Assembly (NCBI GenBank): GCA_902611405.1
Contig: CACLZL010000001.1
Location: 124,001-188,000 of the forward strand
Length of the DNA stretch: 64,000 nt
Direction: 5' to 3'
Origin: an uncultured Pelagibacteraceae bacterium
Lineage (GTDB): Bacteria; Pseudomonadota; Alphaproteobacteria; Pelagibacterales; Pelagibacteraceae
Position numbers and translations under genes: made by a program. The notes below the pieces were generated by a model, which saw only the letters and a list, made by a program, of their open reading frames with translations, had not been told where the DNA came from and did no database searches. Shown in pieces: positions 48,374-59,288 of this stretch; within the stretch, counting starts at the first letter, position 1; every line of letters starts with the position of its first letter.

Positions 48374-49658
48374 ACAATTCGTCTAAATTCTCATTTTTTG
48401 AAAATTTACTAATCATATGATCTGCGTTTGTTGTCTTATTATCAATTACTTTTTGTAGATGGTTTAGAAATATAGTTTCGTTATTACCTTTTTTACTTAA
48501 AACATCTCTATTGTCTAATCCTTTTCTTGAAAGATCTAAAAGCGTAGATGACCAATAAAGAAGATCTTTGCCCATTAATTGAGTATTAAATCCCTTTTGT
48601 GGTGCTTCTAGATAAGCGTTAATTATTTTATCTTTATCCCATGTTTTAATTAGTTCATGAACTTCATCTAAATTTCCATAAAGCATACCTATATTAAAAG
48701 CTGGTCCAGAACATAAACAATCCCAACCACAGGTATCCATTGATCTCAATTCAATATATTTTTTAACTCTGTTTTCAGTAAATATCGTACTTAAGTGAGT
48801 TGTTAAGTCTGTTTCGGTTGGAAGTCTTTTTTCAATCTCTCGAATATTTCCTTCCATAAAATCTTTAAAAATATATTTTTTGCCTGAAATATATTGATTT
48901 TTATTTTGTATAAATAAAATAGGAAATTTAATTACAAAATCAGCATATTTTTCAAAATTCATATTTTCGAAAAATAATTTAGGTAATCCACCTCTAGAAG
49001 TACTTTGCCATACTTTAGATCTATAAGATAAATAGTTACTATTTTTTTTCTCCACAATTGAGGAATTAGCAAACAAAGCAATTGCAATTGGAACAATTGA
49101 GTTTGCTACTCTAAACTTTTTAACAAAATCTTCCTCTGAGCTAAAATCTATATTTAACTGTGTGCCACATGTTCGATACATCATATCTAAACTAAGCTCA
49201 CCACCTAAAGGCATATCCTTGGTCATCAATTTATATCGTTGTTTAGGATTATTGGGGATTTCATTTAATTTAGATATTGGATCAAATCCTGCACTTACAA
49301 TTTTTATATCTAATTTTTTGGTAACTTGTTTTAATTCAAACAAATAATCTTGTGACTCTGCACAAGCTTCATGCATATGATTTAATTTATCTCCTGATAA
49401 TTCTATTTGATTGCCTGGTTCAAGGGTTATATTTTTACCACCTTTATTTAGACCAATTATATTTTCTTTTTCAAAAACTGGATTCCAGCCAAATTCAAGT
49501 AAGGCTGTAAACATTTCTTTTATTTTTGGATAATCAACTCTCTTGTTGTCTAATTTATTAAACAGAAACTTTTCATGCTCTATACCAATTTTAAAATTTT
49601 TGGACTCTTTAATACCTGATTTAAAATAATTAATAATTTTTTCTTTTGAATCAATCAT
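48363..49658 (-). CDS. gshA: Glutamate-cysteine ligase (plant/alphaproteobacterial type)
   Basis: 'KIGIEHEKFLFN', 'ITLEPGNQIELSG', 'MMYRTCGTQLNIDFSSEEDF', 'YIELRSMDTCGWDCLCSGPAF'. Confidence 0.9.
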   Translation of the reverse strand: MIDSKEKIINYFKSGIKESKNFKIGIEHEKFLFNKLDNKRVDYPKIKEMFTALLEFGWNPVFEKENIIGLNKGGKNITLEPGNQIELSGDKLNHMHEACAESQDYLFELKQVTKKLDIKIVSAGFDPISKLNEIPNNPKQRYKLMTKDMPLGGELSLDMMYRTCGTQLNIDFSSEEDFVKKFRVANSIVPIAIALFANSSIVEKKNSNYLSYRSKVWQSTSRGGLPKLFFENMNFEKYADFVIKFPILFIQNKNQYISGKKYIFKDFMEGNIREIEKRLPTETDLTTHLSTIFTENRVKKYIELRSMDTCGWDCLCSGPAFNIGMLYGNLDEVHELIKTWDKDKIINAYLEAPQKGFNTQLMGKDLLYWSSTLLDLSRKGLDNRDVLSKKGNNETIFLNHLQKVIDNKTTNADHMISKFSKNENLDELYDK

Positions 49659-49687
49659 TCGCTGTAAATAGTGATTTATATCTAAAT

Positions 49688-50245
49688 TTAAAGATAATAA
49701 TAAGGCTCTTTTGCGAATATTTTTTTAACTAATGGCTTAAAATCATCCAATGACATATTTTTATAATCAGGATCAAAAGAGCATTGGTCATATTTTTCAC
49801 AAAAATCTATAGTATCTTGATAGTATTTGTGATCTTTAAATTTATCTCTTACATTTCTATCACCACCTAAATGATGAGCGCTGTAGTAAGTTTGAAAAAG
49901 ACCATGATGTAGAATGATCCAATAGGTTCTATCCGAAACATAAGGTCTTAGTATGGATGCTGCATATTGAGAATGATTCATTGGTGCTAGATCATCTCCA
50001 ATATCATGTAGTAATGTTGCAACAACCATTTCATCACTTTCTTTATTTTTAAAAGCTCTTGTTGCAGCTTGTAATGAATGTTCTAGTCTAGTAACTTTGT
50101 AACCTTCTAAAGTCGTAGTTTGTTTAGATAAATAACTTAAAATTCTCTCAGCTGTTTGTCTCTCAAATTTTTTTTCAAATTTTTCAAGAAGTTCATAATC
50201 TTCTTTAGTGCCGTTTTTCATTTCAGTAAAATTTACCGTTTTCAT
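49688..50245 (-). CDS. HD-domain metalloprotein (phosphohydrolase or PhnZ-like oxygenase superfamily)
   Basis: 'LEHSLQAATRA', 'VATLLHDIGDDLAPMNH', 'HHGLFQTYYSAHHLGG'. Confidence 0.75.
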   Translation of the reverse strand: MKTVNFTEMKNGTKEDYELLEKFEKKFERQTAERILSYLSKQTTTLEGYKVTRLEHSLQAATRAFKNKESDEMVVATLLHDIGDDLAPMNHSQYAASILRPYVSDRTYWIILHHGLFQTYYSAHHLGGDRNVRDKFKDHKYYQDTIDFCEKYDQCSFDPDYKNMSLDDFKPLVKKIFAKEPYYYL

Positions 50246-50248
50246 AAT

Positions 50249-51730
50249 TTAATTATTTGATCCAGTACTTAATAAAGATAATTGAGTTATTTTATTATCT
50301 CCTAATTCATCTACTAATTTGACAGGATATTCACCAGTAAAATAATGGTCTGTTAATTGAGGATAAGCTTCATTTCTTTTTTCAAAACCAATAGCTTTAT
50401 ATAATCCTTGGATTGATAAAAATCTTAAAGATTTAGCTCCAATATATTCACATATTTCATCATTATTTTTATTTGCTGCTAACAACTCTTTTTTAGTTGG
50501 TGTGTCTACACCATAGAAATCTGGATATCTTATTTCAGGGCATGCAATTTTAACATGAACTTCTTTTGCACCCGCGTCGTAAAGCATTTTAACAATTTTG
50601 TAAGATGTTGTTCCTCGAACAAGAGAGTCATCAATAAGAATTATTTTTTTATTTTTAATTGTTGTTTGATTAGCATTTAATTTTAATTTTACACCCAAGC
50701 TTCTAATTTTCTGGCTTGGTTCGATGAAAGTTCTTCCAACATAATGATTTCTAATTAATCCATGTTCAAAATTCATCTTTAATTCTTGAGCAAAACCCAT
50801 AGCAGCAGCATTTCCAGAATCTGGTACTGGAACCACTATATCTGCGTCTGTATCATTTTCTTTTGCAAGCTCTCTTCCAATATTTTTTCTGTGTTCATAT
50901 GCTGTTTTACCTCCAATTAGACTATCTGGTCTTGAAAAATAAATATACTCAAATACACAAGGCCTTACTTTTTTTGCAGGGAATGGTTTAATACTTTTCA
51001 TTTTATTATTTTCAATTAAAACTATCTCACCATTTTCAACTTCTCTCATAAATTTTGCACCAATAATGTCAAATGCACAAGTTTCTGATGCTAAGACATA
51101 ACTATTACCAAGCTTACCAATAACAAGAGGTCTAATTCCATAGGGATCTCTAACTCCGATTAATGAGTTCTGTGTCAACATAACTAGAGCATAACCACCT
51201 TGAATTTGAAAAATTGCATCAATTACTTTGTCAATAGTTTTTGATCTTTTTGATTTAGCAATTAACTGAACAATAGTTTCAGTATCTGAAGTTGTGTAAA
51301 AGATAGCTCCATTTTGGACTAGCTTATTTCTCAAATATATTGAATTAGTGAGATTTCCATTATGTGCAACTCCAATTCCACCTGCGTTGGTGTCAGCAAA
51401 AAAGGGCTGAATATTTCTTAATATATTGTTTCCTGTAGTGCTGTATCTATTATGGCCAATTGCATAATTTCCCTTAAGATTATTAAGCACTTTTTCTTTG
51501 TTGAAATTATCACCAACTAAACCAAATCTTTTTTCCGAATAATATTTTTCTCCATCAAAAGTAACTATTCCACAACCTTCTTGACCTCTATGTTGTAGAG
51601 CATGCAGACCAAGTGCAGTCAGAGCTGACGCATCTTTGTTATTGCTTATACCAAAAACACCACATTCTTCTTTTAATCTAGGATTATAATTCTGTAATTT
51701 TTTCTTTAGATTCTTGATATGTTTTTTCAT
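50249..51730 (-). CDS. purF: Amidophosphoribosyltransferase
   Basis: Cys after propeptide 'EE|CGVFGI', 'GLHALQHRGQEGCGIVTFDG', 'ILIDDSLVRGTTSYKIVKML'. Confidence 0.95.
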   Translation of the reverse strand: MKKHIKNLKKKLQNYNPRLKEECGVFGISNNKDASALTALGLHALQHRGQEGCGIVTFDGEKYYSEKRFGLVGDNFNKEKVLNNLKGNYAIGHNRYSTTGNNILRNIQPFFADTNAGGIGVAHNGNLTNSIYLRNKLVQNGAIFYTTSDTETIVQLIAKSKRSKTIDKVIDAIFQIQGGYALVMLTQNSLIGVRDPYGIRPLVIGKLGNSYVLASETCAFDIIGAKFMREVENGEIVLIENNKMKSIKPFPAKKVRPCVFEYIYFSRPDSLIGGKTAYEHRKNIGRELAKENDTDADIVVPVPDSGNAAAMGFAQELKMNFEHGLIRNHYVGRTFIEPSQKIRSLGVKLKLNANQTTIKNKKIILIDDSLVRGTTSYKIVKMLYDAGAKEVHVKIACPEIRYPDFYGVDTPTKKELLAANKNNDEICEYIGAKSLRFLSIQGLYKAIGFEKRNEAYPQLTDHYFTGEYPVKLVDELGDNKITQLSLLSTGSNN

Positions 51731-52229
51731 TAGGAAATTCTTTTATCAGATAACTACTACCTTTTTCTAAATATGGAAAGATGTATGATTTGTCAAAATT
51801 TATTGGCCATTTATCATAATTATATACGATATGAACACCTGAAAAGATACAAACAGAAATAATGTAAGCTCTTATAAAACCAAAAAAGAATCCAAATGTA
51901 GTATCCAAGCCACCGATTCCCGTGTATTTGACTGCTTTACTGATTCCTTTATTAACTAATAAAACTAAAAAGATAACAACCACAAATATTACTATTCCCA
52001 AAACAACATCGAGCACATACTCATTATCAATTATATCTTTTACATATGGTTTAATTTTTGGAAACAGAATTAGTGTAATTATGTATGCCAGCAACCATTT
52101 AGCCATTGAAAGAATACTTAAAATGAAACCTTTTTTATAACAATTAATCAAAGATAGAATTGTTAAAATTAAATATATTAAATCAATTATTGATGTTGCT
52201 TTATAAAAATCTTTAATGATTTCTAACAT
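51684..52229 (-). CDS. cvpA: CvpA family protein
   Basis: Membrane protein upstream of purF; 'GFILSILSMAKWLLAYIITL', 'GGLDTTFGFFFGFIRAYII'. Confidence 0.85.
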   Translation of the reverse strand: MLEIIKDFYKATSIIDLIYLILTILSLINCYKKGFILSILSMAKWLLAYIITLILFPKIKPYVKDIIDNEYVLDVVLGIVIFVVVIFLVLLVNKGISKAVKYTGIGGLDTTFGFFFGFIRAYIISVCIFSGVHIVYNYDKWPINFDKSYIFPYLEKGSSYLIKEFPNEKTYQESKEKITEL

Positions 52230-54628
52230 TAAGATGATTTGCCAAAAGGTTTAATAATGCAGATTAATGCAGGTAAGAGAGTCAATACTGATATCATAGC
52301 CAACAACATAGCTAGTCCAGTAAAAACACCAAAATAAATTGTTGGAATAAATTTTGACAACACTAAAATTGAAAATCCAAAAACAATCGTAATTGAAGTG
52401 TTTAGTATAGCTACTCCAACGGTTGAATGACACCTTTTTAATGTCTTGTTGTAATCTTTTATTTTATAGAATTCTTCTTTAAATCTGTAAATATAGTGAA
52501 TACTATTATCTACTGCAATTCCTATTGTAATTGCTGCAATAGTTATAGTCATCATATCCAAAGGTATTCCTAACAATCCAATTATTCCTAGTATAAAAAA
52601 AGCAGCAATAAAATTTGGCACAACACCAATTAATGAAAGCTTAATATTTCTAAATAGGATTATGAACATTGAAAATATTCCAATCATAACTAATCCCAAT
52701 GTTAAAATTTGAGATTTAAACAAGCTTTGCAATAAATTATTAAATAATATTAATACACCTGCTAATTTATAATCATTTTCTTCTAAACCAAATTTATCTT
52801 TCAAATCAAAATTGATTTTGTTAATCAAATCATTTCTTCTTAAATTTTCCTGAGAATCTATTATTCTTAAACTAATTCTAGCTTCATTATCTTTGATTGA
52901 AAGATAGGGATCAATGATTTCAGTTTTAATACTCTCAGGAATTTTGGAGTAAAGCACTCCCATTTCTAAAGTTCCTAAAGGCTTGTTGTTATTTAATTGA
53001 GTAGCAACTTCAATAATAGATGAAAAAGATAGAACTTTTCCAATTTCAGGTAAGCTATCAAGGTAATTGTGAACAGAAGTTATCAAATCAATTTTATCTT
53101 TGGTAAACCAATATTTTTCATCATTATTCTCTTCTTCTTCATCACCCCAATCATCAAACTCATCATCTTCTTTAGATTTTTTTACTTTTTCTTTCTTTGG
53201 AAACTTTATAATAACCTCCAAAGGAGTGGTTCCACCTAGTTCTTCATCTATAAGCTTCATACCCTTATAAATTTCAGTATTCTTATTAAAGTAATTTATA
53301 AAACTATTTTCAACTTCAAGCTTACTTATTCCAACAATACTGAATATTATAATTATTCCTGTTACTAAGAAGATTGAGTTTTTATTATTAAGAGAAATCA
53401 GACTAAGTAAATTTGTAATTTTTGATTTCTGTTCTCTTTTAACTGAAATATTATTTGTGGGTGCAAAGTTTAAAAGGGTAGGTAGCAAAGTAAATGTAAT
53501 AATAAATGATGTAATTAATCCAAAAGTCATCATCCAACCAAAATCAATAATTGGTTTTATTTCACTAAAAATAAGAGATAAGAATGCAAAAATTGTTGTC
53601 AAGACAGTATAAAGTATTGGCCAAAACATTTTTGAAGTAGTTAAGGAAATAATTTCAAAATTATTTTTTAATGGAAAATCTTTTTTAAGCTGAAGAAATC
53701 TAGTACTCATGTGAATATTCATTGCCATTGTTAAAATCAACATAAGTGCAATAAAATTTGATGAGATTACTGTAACCTTCCATCCAAGTAATCCAAGTAA
53801 CCCCATCATAATTATTACAGAAAAAAGACAACTACTTATAGGAACTATAATCCAAAGAAGGTTTCTAAAAACAAACCATAAAGTAGCAATTATAAATAAT
53901 AGAACCCCCAAACCAAAAACTATTATATCACTTTTGATAAAAGTCATCATATCATCAGCAATCATTGGTATTCCTCCAAGATAAATTTTTCCAACATCAC
54001 CATAACTTTGGATAACTTGTCTTATTTCTAAAATATTCTGATGGTTTTGTTTCTTGATTTGATCTTTAATTAGTTCAATTTCTTCTTTTGATTTATTTTC
54101 TACATTTTCTAATTTCTCAAACTGTTTAATGTTAACAATAATTCCACTAGTTTTACCGTCTTCACTAATTACAAAATTTCTAAAAACAGGACTATTTAAA
54201 ATTTCTTTAAAGCCTCGATTTCTATCAACATCTTCATCTTTTAATGTTTTGAAGTTGTTCAGTCTTTCTTGTAGAGGAGTATCTGAATTGTTTAGAAGTG
54301 GAATATCTAGTAATGTAATTACACTATGGACCCAGTCTAGGCTTTGAATTTTATATTTTAAACTTAATAAATTATTAATTGATGAGTCAGTTACCATTCC
54401 CTCATTGGGAGTATAAGTAAGAATTAAAAATTCTTTACTTCCATATCTTTCAGATATTTCTTTCAGATATGCTAAATCTGGATCACCCTCTATCAATAGA
54501 GTTTCTGACGAAGCATCTAATCTAAAATTTTTTGAATAGTAACCAAAACTTAAAATAGCAATAATTAACAACACAAATATTGCTTTAGGATTTTTAAGGA
54601 TAACGTTTTGATAAAAATGAGCTATCAT
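52229..54628 (-). CDS. RND/MMPL superfamily exporter
   Basis: Two 6-TM blocks with large soluble loops; 'ITIAAITIGIAVDNSIHYIYRFKEEF'. Confidence 0.88.
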   Translation of the reverse strand: MIAHFYQNVILKNPKAIFVLLIIAILSFGYYSKNFRLDASSETLLIEGDPDLAYLKEISERYGSKEFLILTYTPNEGMVTDSSINNLLSLKYKIQSLDWVHSVITLLDIPLLNNSDTPLQERLNNFKTLKDEDVDRNRGFKEILNSPVFRNFVISEDGKTSGIIVNIKQFEKLENVENKSKEEIELIKDQIKKQNHQNILEIRQVIQSYGDVGKIYLGGIPMIADDMMTFIKSDIIVFGLGVLLFIIATLWFVFRNLLWIIVPISSCLFSVIIMMGLLGLLGWKVTVISSNFIALMLILTMAMNIHMSTRFLQLKKDFPLKNNFEIISLTTSKMFWPILYTVLTTIFAFLSLIFSEIKPIIDFGWMMTFGLITSFIITFTLLPTLLNFAPTNNISVKREQKSKITNLLSLISLNNKNSIFLVTGIIIIFSIVGISKLEVENSFINYFNKNTEIYKGMKLIDEELGGTTPLEVIIKFPKKEKVKKSKEDDEFDDWGDEEEENNDEKYWFTKDKIDLITSVHNYLDSLPEIGKVLSFSSIIEVATQLNNNKPLGTLEMGVLYSKIPESIKTEIIDPYLSIKDNEARISLRIIDSQENLRRNDLINKINFDLKDKFGLEENDYKLAGVLILFNNLLQSLFKSQILTLGLVMIGIFSMFIILFRNIKLSLIGVVPNFIAAFFILGIIGLLGIPLDMMTITIAAITIGIAVDNSIHYIYRFKEEFYKIKDYNKTLKRCHSTVGVAILNTSITIVFGFSILVLSKFIPTIYFGVFTGLAMLLAMISVLTLLPALICIIKPFGKSS

Positions 54629-54649
54629 TCAAGCTCTTTATATTGGAAT

Positions 54650-56089
54650 TTAACTTAATTGAGTATCCTTAAATTTTGTAAATCTTTCCTCAAATTCAAG
54701 AGTTACATTACCAATAGGACCATGTCTTTGTTTTCCAATTATAATTTGAGCTAAATGAGCAACTTCATTCATTTTTGCCTGCCACTCAGCATGCTCAACT
54801 GTTGCCTCTCTTGGTTCTTTTCTTGAAAGATAATATCCTTCTCTATAAACAAACATTACAACGTCGGCATCTTGTTCAATAGAACCTGATTCTCTCAAGT
54901 CTGATAATTGAGGTTTGTGATCATCTCTTTGTTCTACTTGTCTAGATAATTGAGAAAGAGCTACAACAGGTACAGAAAGTTCTTTAGCGATAGCTTTAAG
55001 ACCTTGTGTTATTTGAGAAATTTCTTGTACTCGTCCATCTCTATTGTTTAGAGAGCCACGCATTAATTGAATATAATCTACCAAAATCATATCAAGACCA
55101 TGAAGTCTTTTTATTCTTCTTGCTCTATTACTTAATGCAGCAACACTGATAGCGGGTGTTTCATCTATATAAAGTGGGAGATCAGCAATATCTTTTGACG
55201 TTTCTATAAATTTATCAAATTGATCGTCAGTTATTCTTCCTCTTCTAATGAAGTCCGAACTTATTCTAGCTTGCTCAGAAATTATCCTTGTGGATAACTG
55301 TTCAGAAGACATTTCAAGTGAAAAAAATGCTATGGTTGATTGTTTTCCACTATCTTGTAATTTTTTAGCAGCATTATAAGCAATATTAGTTGCAAGCGAA
55401 GTTTTACCCATCGATGGACGACCCGCAATAATAATTAAATCTGATTGATGTAATCCACCTAGTTTATTATCTAAATCTGTTAAGCCTGTCGGAACTCCTA
55501 CTATGCCTTCTTCATTTTTAAAAGCAGCTTGAGCCATTTCTATTGTTTGCTTCATAGCATCATCAAATTTTACCAAAGAAGTGTTAGAAGAACCTTTTTC
55601 AGCTAAATCAAATAAAAGTTTTTCGGTATCTTCAATGATAGATTGACCGTCTTTATCTAGGTCCGTTATTTTTGCATTATCTGCTGCTTGTTCAGAAATT
55701 TTTATAAGCTCACGTCTTACAAACATATCGTAAATAATTTTGGCATACTCAATTGCCTGTCTTACAGATGTAGAGAATTTAGTAATTTTAACTAAATATT
55801 CCGAAACATTAATATCATCTTTTTCATTTTTAAAATAATTTTTTAAAGTTATTGGATTTGCAAGCATCCCTTTAAAAATCATACTTCTTATTGCATTAAA
55901 AATTTTTTGATGCATTGGATCAAAAAATTTATCACCAAAAGTAGCTTGAATTTCAGGATCTAAAATAAGACTTATTTCATCATATATTTCATTATTTACT
56001 AAAAGAGATCCAATGACAGCCTGTTCTGCTTCAATATTATTTGGTAATTCTTTGATTTGATCTTTTACAATACTTAGGTTGTTTTCCAT
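54650..56089 (-). CDS. dnaB: Replicative DNA helicase
   Basis: 'LPNNIEAEQAVIGSLL', 'LIIIAGRPSMGKTSLATNIAYNAA', 'FFSLEMSSEQL', 'SDLRESGSIEQDADVVMFVYR'. Confidence 0.97.
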   Translation of the reverse strand: MENNLSIVKDQIKELPNNIEAEQAVIGSLLVNNEIYDEISLILDPEIQATFGDKFFDPMHQKIFNAIRSMIFKGMLANPITLKNYFKNEKDDINVSEYLVKITKFSTSVRQAIEYAKIIYDMFVRRELIKISEQAADNAKITDLDKDGQSIIEDTEKLLFDLAEKGSSNTSLVKFDDAMKQTIEMAQAAFKNEEGIVGVPTGLTDLDNKLGGLHQSDLIIIAGRPSMGKTSLATNIAYNAAKKLQDSGKQSTIAFFSLEMSSEQLSTRIISEQARISSDFIRRGRITDDQFDKFIETSKDIADLPLYIDETPAISVAALSNRARRIKRLHGLDMILVDYIQLMRGSLNNRDGRVQEISQITQGLKAIAKELSVPVVALSQLSRQVEQRDDHKPQLSDLRESGSIEQDADVVMFVYREGYYLSRKEPREATVEHAEWQAKMNEVAHLAQIIIGKQRHGPIGNVTLEFEERFTKFKDTQLS

Positions 56090-56158
56090 TAAAAATAATT
56101 TACATGAAAACGGATTGAATTAAATTGTAAATTGGTGCTGGGGAAAAGACTGTATAAT

Positions 56159-56617
56159 TTATTGAATTGTATCAGCTGATGAAACATTCATAGTAATTTC
56201 AGCGTCAACTTCAGAGTGTAAAGAAATTTTAACTTTAAATTTTCCTAATGCTTTTATTTCTTCAACTGGTTGTATCATTGAGGGCTTGATATCAATTTTA
56301 TTTTCTTGTTGAATAAGTTTGGAAATTTCAGTTGGTTTAACAGACCCATATAATTCATTATTTTCTGTACTTAGTTTTTTAACTAAATATTCTTTGCCAT
56401 TTATTTGTTCAGCAATTTGAGAGGCTTCTTTTTTCTTTTCGTTATCTTTTTTTGATAACTCAGCTTTCATTTTTTCAACTTCTTTTATATTTTCTTTTGA
56501 TGCATAAAGAGCTTTTTTATTAGCTATTAAAAAGTTTCTTGCAAAGCCTCTTTTGACATCTATCACCTCACCAATAGATCCAATTCTTTTCACGTTTTCT
56601 AATAAAATTACTTTCAT
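56159..56617 (-). CDS. rplI: 50S ribosomal protein L9
   Basis: 'MKVILLENVKRIGSIGEVIDVKRGFARNFLIANKKAL'. Confidence 0.96.
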   Translation of the reverse strand: MKVILLENVKRIGSIGEVIDVKRGFARNFLIANKKALYASKENIKEVEKMKAELSKKDNEKKKEASQIAEQINGKEYLVKKLSTENNELYGSVKPTEISKLIQQENKIDIKPSMIQPVEEIKALGKFKVKISLHSEVDAEITMNVSSADTIQ

Positions 56618-56618
56618 T

Positions 56619-56891
56619 TTATAATAGCGCTAAGTTTCTTGCTCTTTTGATTGAAAGAGAGAGTTCTCTTTGTTTCTTTTGTGACACATTTGTAATTCTT
56701 GAAGGTAAAATTTTACCATTTTCAGAAACATACTTTTTCAAGAGTTTAATATTTTTATAATCTACTTCGGGAGCACCTTTTACTGATAAAGGACAAGTTT
56801 TTTTAAATTTATATTTATTTGGTTGAAAAATACTTAATTTTGCAAAGTTACTTTGCTTACCTTTTTTATTTCCACTTTGTCTTTTCGGCAT
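56619..56891 (-). CDS. rpsR: 30S ribosomal protein S18
   Basis: '[48 protein letters not shown]'. Confidence 0.96.
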   Translation of the reverse strand: MPKRQSGNKKGKQSNFAKLSIFQPNKYKFKKTCPLSVKGAPEVDYKNIKLLKKYVSENGKILPSRITNVSQKKQRELSLSIKRARNLALL

Positions 56892-57244
56892 TAGTTTTTA
56901 GTACTTTCTTTTTTTTCACTATCTTCTTTTTTTCCAAAATAGTTTGTTTCCAAATCGAATTTTTTTACCCTGACTGTTAAATATCTAAGTAACTTTTTAT
57001 CAATTGCCTCGTTTTTCTCTAATTCTTCAATTACATTACCTTTACCTTTTATCTTAAAATGTATGTAACTTCCTTTTTTATTCTTTTTGATAAGATAAGA
57101 TAAGTTTAATAGTCCCCAATTCTCAGTTTTAACAATTTCACCCTCATTTTTTTCAACAATTTTTGAATATTTTTCTGTAAGTTGCTTTAATTCACTCGGT
57201 GAAGTATCTTGCCTGGCAATAATAGTATGTTCGTATAAATTCAT
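56891..57244 (-). CDS. rpsF: 30S ribosomal protein S6
   Basis: '[19 protein letters not shown]', '[24 protein letters not shown]'. Confidence 0.95.
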   Translation of the reverse strand: MNLYEHTIIARQDTSPSELKQLTEKYSKIVEKNEGEIVKTENWGLLNLSYLIKKNKKGSYIHFKIKGKGNVIEELEKNEAIDKKLLRYLTVRVKKFDLETNYFGKKEDSEKKESTKN

Positions 57245-57331
57245 TTAAGTTCTTTAATAAAAAATGAGGATATACTATTATAAAAGTTCAATTACAATAG
57301 TTAAAAAGGCAAAAATATTAGTTTTTTTTAT

Positions 57332-58258
57332 ATGTTTTCAGTAATATTTCCAGGTCAAGGATCTCAAATGGTAGGCATGGGAAAAGAGTTATATGAAAAA
57401 TTCGATATAGTTAAAAGTGTTTTTAAAGAGGCAGATGATACTTTAAATTTTTCTATTTCTAAGCTTATTCTAGAGGGACCAAAAGAAGAGTTAGATTTAA
57501 CAGCTAATACACAACCAGCAATATTTTTAATTAGCTATTCAATATTTAATTTGGTGATAAAGGAATTTAACATAGACTTAAATAAAGCAAAATATTTTGC
57601 AGGACACTCTTTGGGTGAATATTCAGCTCTATCATGTGCAAGATATCTGGATTTTTCAGATACTCTAAAAATATTAAGAGTCAGAGGAGACGCTATGCAA
57701 AACGCTGTTCCAAAAGGAGAAGGGGGAATGGTTGCCGTATTAGGAGCGACAGTTGAAGTAATTGAAAAAATTTTAAAAGAAAATGAAGAAGTTTTTAAAG
57801 TACAAATTGCAAATGATAATTCTGAGGGACAAATTGTTTTAAGTGGAAATACAGAAGATTTAGACAAGTTAATTCAATATTTAAAGGAAAACTCAATAAA
57901 AAATATTAAACTTCCAGTTAGCGCACCCTTTCACTGTGATTTGATGAATAATGCTACAAAAATTATGAGAGCAGAGTTAAATAAAATGAATTTTAAAAAT
58001 GGACAAAATAAATTAATTTCAAATGTGACTGCAAACGAAATTGAAAATCCAGAAGAGCTTAAAAATCTGCTAATTAAGCAAATAGAAAACAGAGTTAGGT
58101 GGAGAGAAAGTGTGATTAATATGATAGAAAATGGCGTAAATCATTTTATAGAAATAGGACCAGGGAAAGTTTTGTCAGGTTTGGTAAAAAGAATTAATAG
58201 AGATGTTAAAATTGACACAATTAATAGTCAAAGTGATATAGAGAGTCTAAATATATGA
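57332..58258 (+). CDS. fabD: Malonyl-CoA:ACP transacylase
   Basis: 'FPGQGSQMVGMGKEL', 'AGHSLGEYSALSCA', 'LPVSAPFHCDLM'. Confidence 0.96.
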   Translation: MFSVIFPGQGSQMVGMGKELYEKFDIVKSVFKEADDTLNFSISKLILEGPKEELDLTANTQPAIFLISYSIFNLVIKEFNIDLNKAKYFAGHSLGEYSALSCARYLDFSDTLKILRVRGDAMQNAVPKGEGGMVAVLGATVEVIEKILKENEEVFKVQIANDNSEGQIVLSGNTEDLDKLIQYLKENSIKNIKLPVSAPFHCDLMNNATKIMRAELNKMNFKNGQNKLISNVTANEIENPEELKNLLIKQIENRVRWRESVINMIENGVNHFIEIGPGKVLSGLVKRINRDVKIDTINSQSDIESLNI

Positions 58259-58992
58259 CAGATTTAAAAGGCAAAAATATTATTGTTACAGGTGCTTCAG
58301 GCGGGATTGGAAATTCAATAATTGAAAAATTATATCAATCAGGAGCAAATATTCTAGCCTCAGGTACAAGAATAGAAAAACTTGATGAGCTTAAAAATAA
58401 ATATGAAAATATTAAAATACTTAAGTTTGACATTTCGCAAAGTGATAAAGTTGAAGAATTTATAGAAAAAGCCACAATAGACTTGGGTGGAAATTTAGAT
58501 TGTGTAATTAATAACGCAGGAATTACTCAAGATAATTTAGCGATAAGGATGAGTTTAGAAGAATGGCAAAAAGTGATTGATGTAAATTTGACCTCAACTT
58601 TCTTAATGAGTAAATCTGCGATAAAAAAAATGCTTAAAAATAAATCTGGTAAGATTGTAAATATTACATCTGTTGTAGGTCATACAGGAAATCTAGGTCA
58701 GGCTAATTACACTGCATCTAAAGCAGGAATAATTGCTATGTCAAAGAGTTTGGCAATTGAATATGCTAAGAAAAATATAAATATAAATTGTATCTCACCA
58801 GGCTTTATTAAAACAGCTATGACAAACAAATTAGATGATAAATTTAAAGATGCTATAATATCAAAAATTCCATCAGGACGTCTAGGAGAGCCAGATGATA
58901 TTGCAAATGCAGTGTTTTTTTTATGCTCAAGCCAATCAGATTATATAAATGGTGAAACCTTGCATGTTAATGGAGGCATGTATATGGCTTGA
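58255..58992 (+). CDS. fabG: 3-oxoacyl-ACP reductase
   Basis: 'VTGASGGIGNSIIEKL', 'NNAGITQDNLAIRM', 'YTASKAGIIAMSKSLA'. Confidence 0.95.
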   Translation: MTDLKGKNIIVTGASGGIGNSIIEKLYQSGANILASGTRIEKLDELKNKYENIKILKFDISQSDKVEEFIEKATIDLGGNLDCVINNAGITQDNLAIRMSLEEWQKVIDVNLTSTFLMSKSAIKKMLKNKSGKIVNITSVVGHTGNLGQANYTASKAGIIAMSKSLAIEYAKKNININCISPGFIKTAMTNKLDDKFKDAIISKIPSGRLGEPDDIANAVFFLCSSQSDYINGETLHVNGGMYMA

Positions 58993-59040
58993 CAAAATAG
59001 GTTTTTAAACTATTAAGAATTTATAACAAAAAGGATCAAT

Positions 59041-59280
59041 ATGTCAGATGATGTTTCAAGCAAAGTAAAAAAAATTGTAGCTGATCACTTAGGTATCGAC
59101 GAAGCAAAAGTTACTGAAGAATCAAGTTTTATAGATGATTTGGGTGCAGATAGTTTAGATACAGTTGAATTAGTAATGGCCTTTGAAGAAGAATTTGGAT
59201 CTGAAATTTCAGACAGTGAAGCTGAGAAAATTTTAACTGTTGGCGATGCAGTTAAATTCATCGAAGGAAAAGCAAACTAG
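59041..59280 (+). CDS. acpP: Acyl carrier protein
   Basis: '[24 protein letters not shown]'. Confidence 0.98.
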   Translation: MSDDVSSKVKKIVADHLGIDEAKVTEESSFIDDLGADSLDTVELVMAFEEEFGSEISDSEAEKILTVGDAVKFIEGKAN

Positions 59281-59288
59281 AAAGTTAA

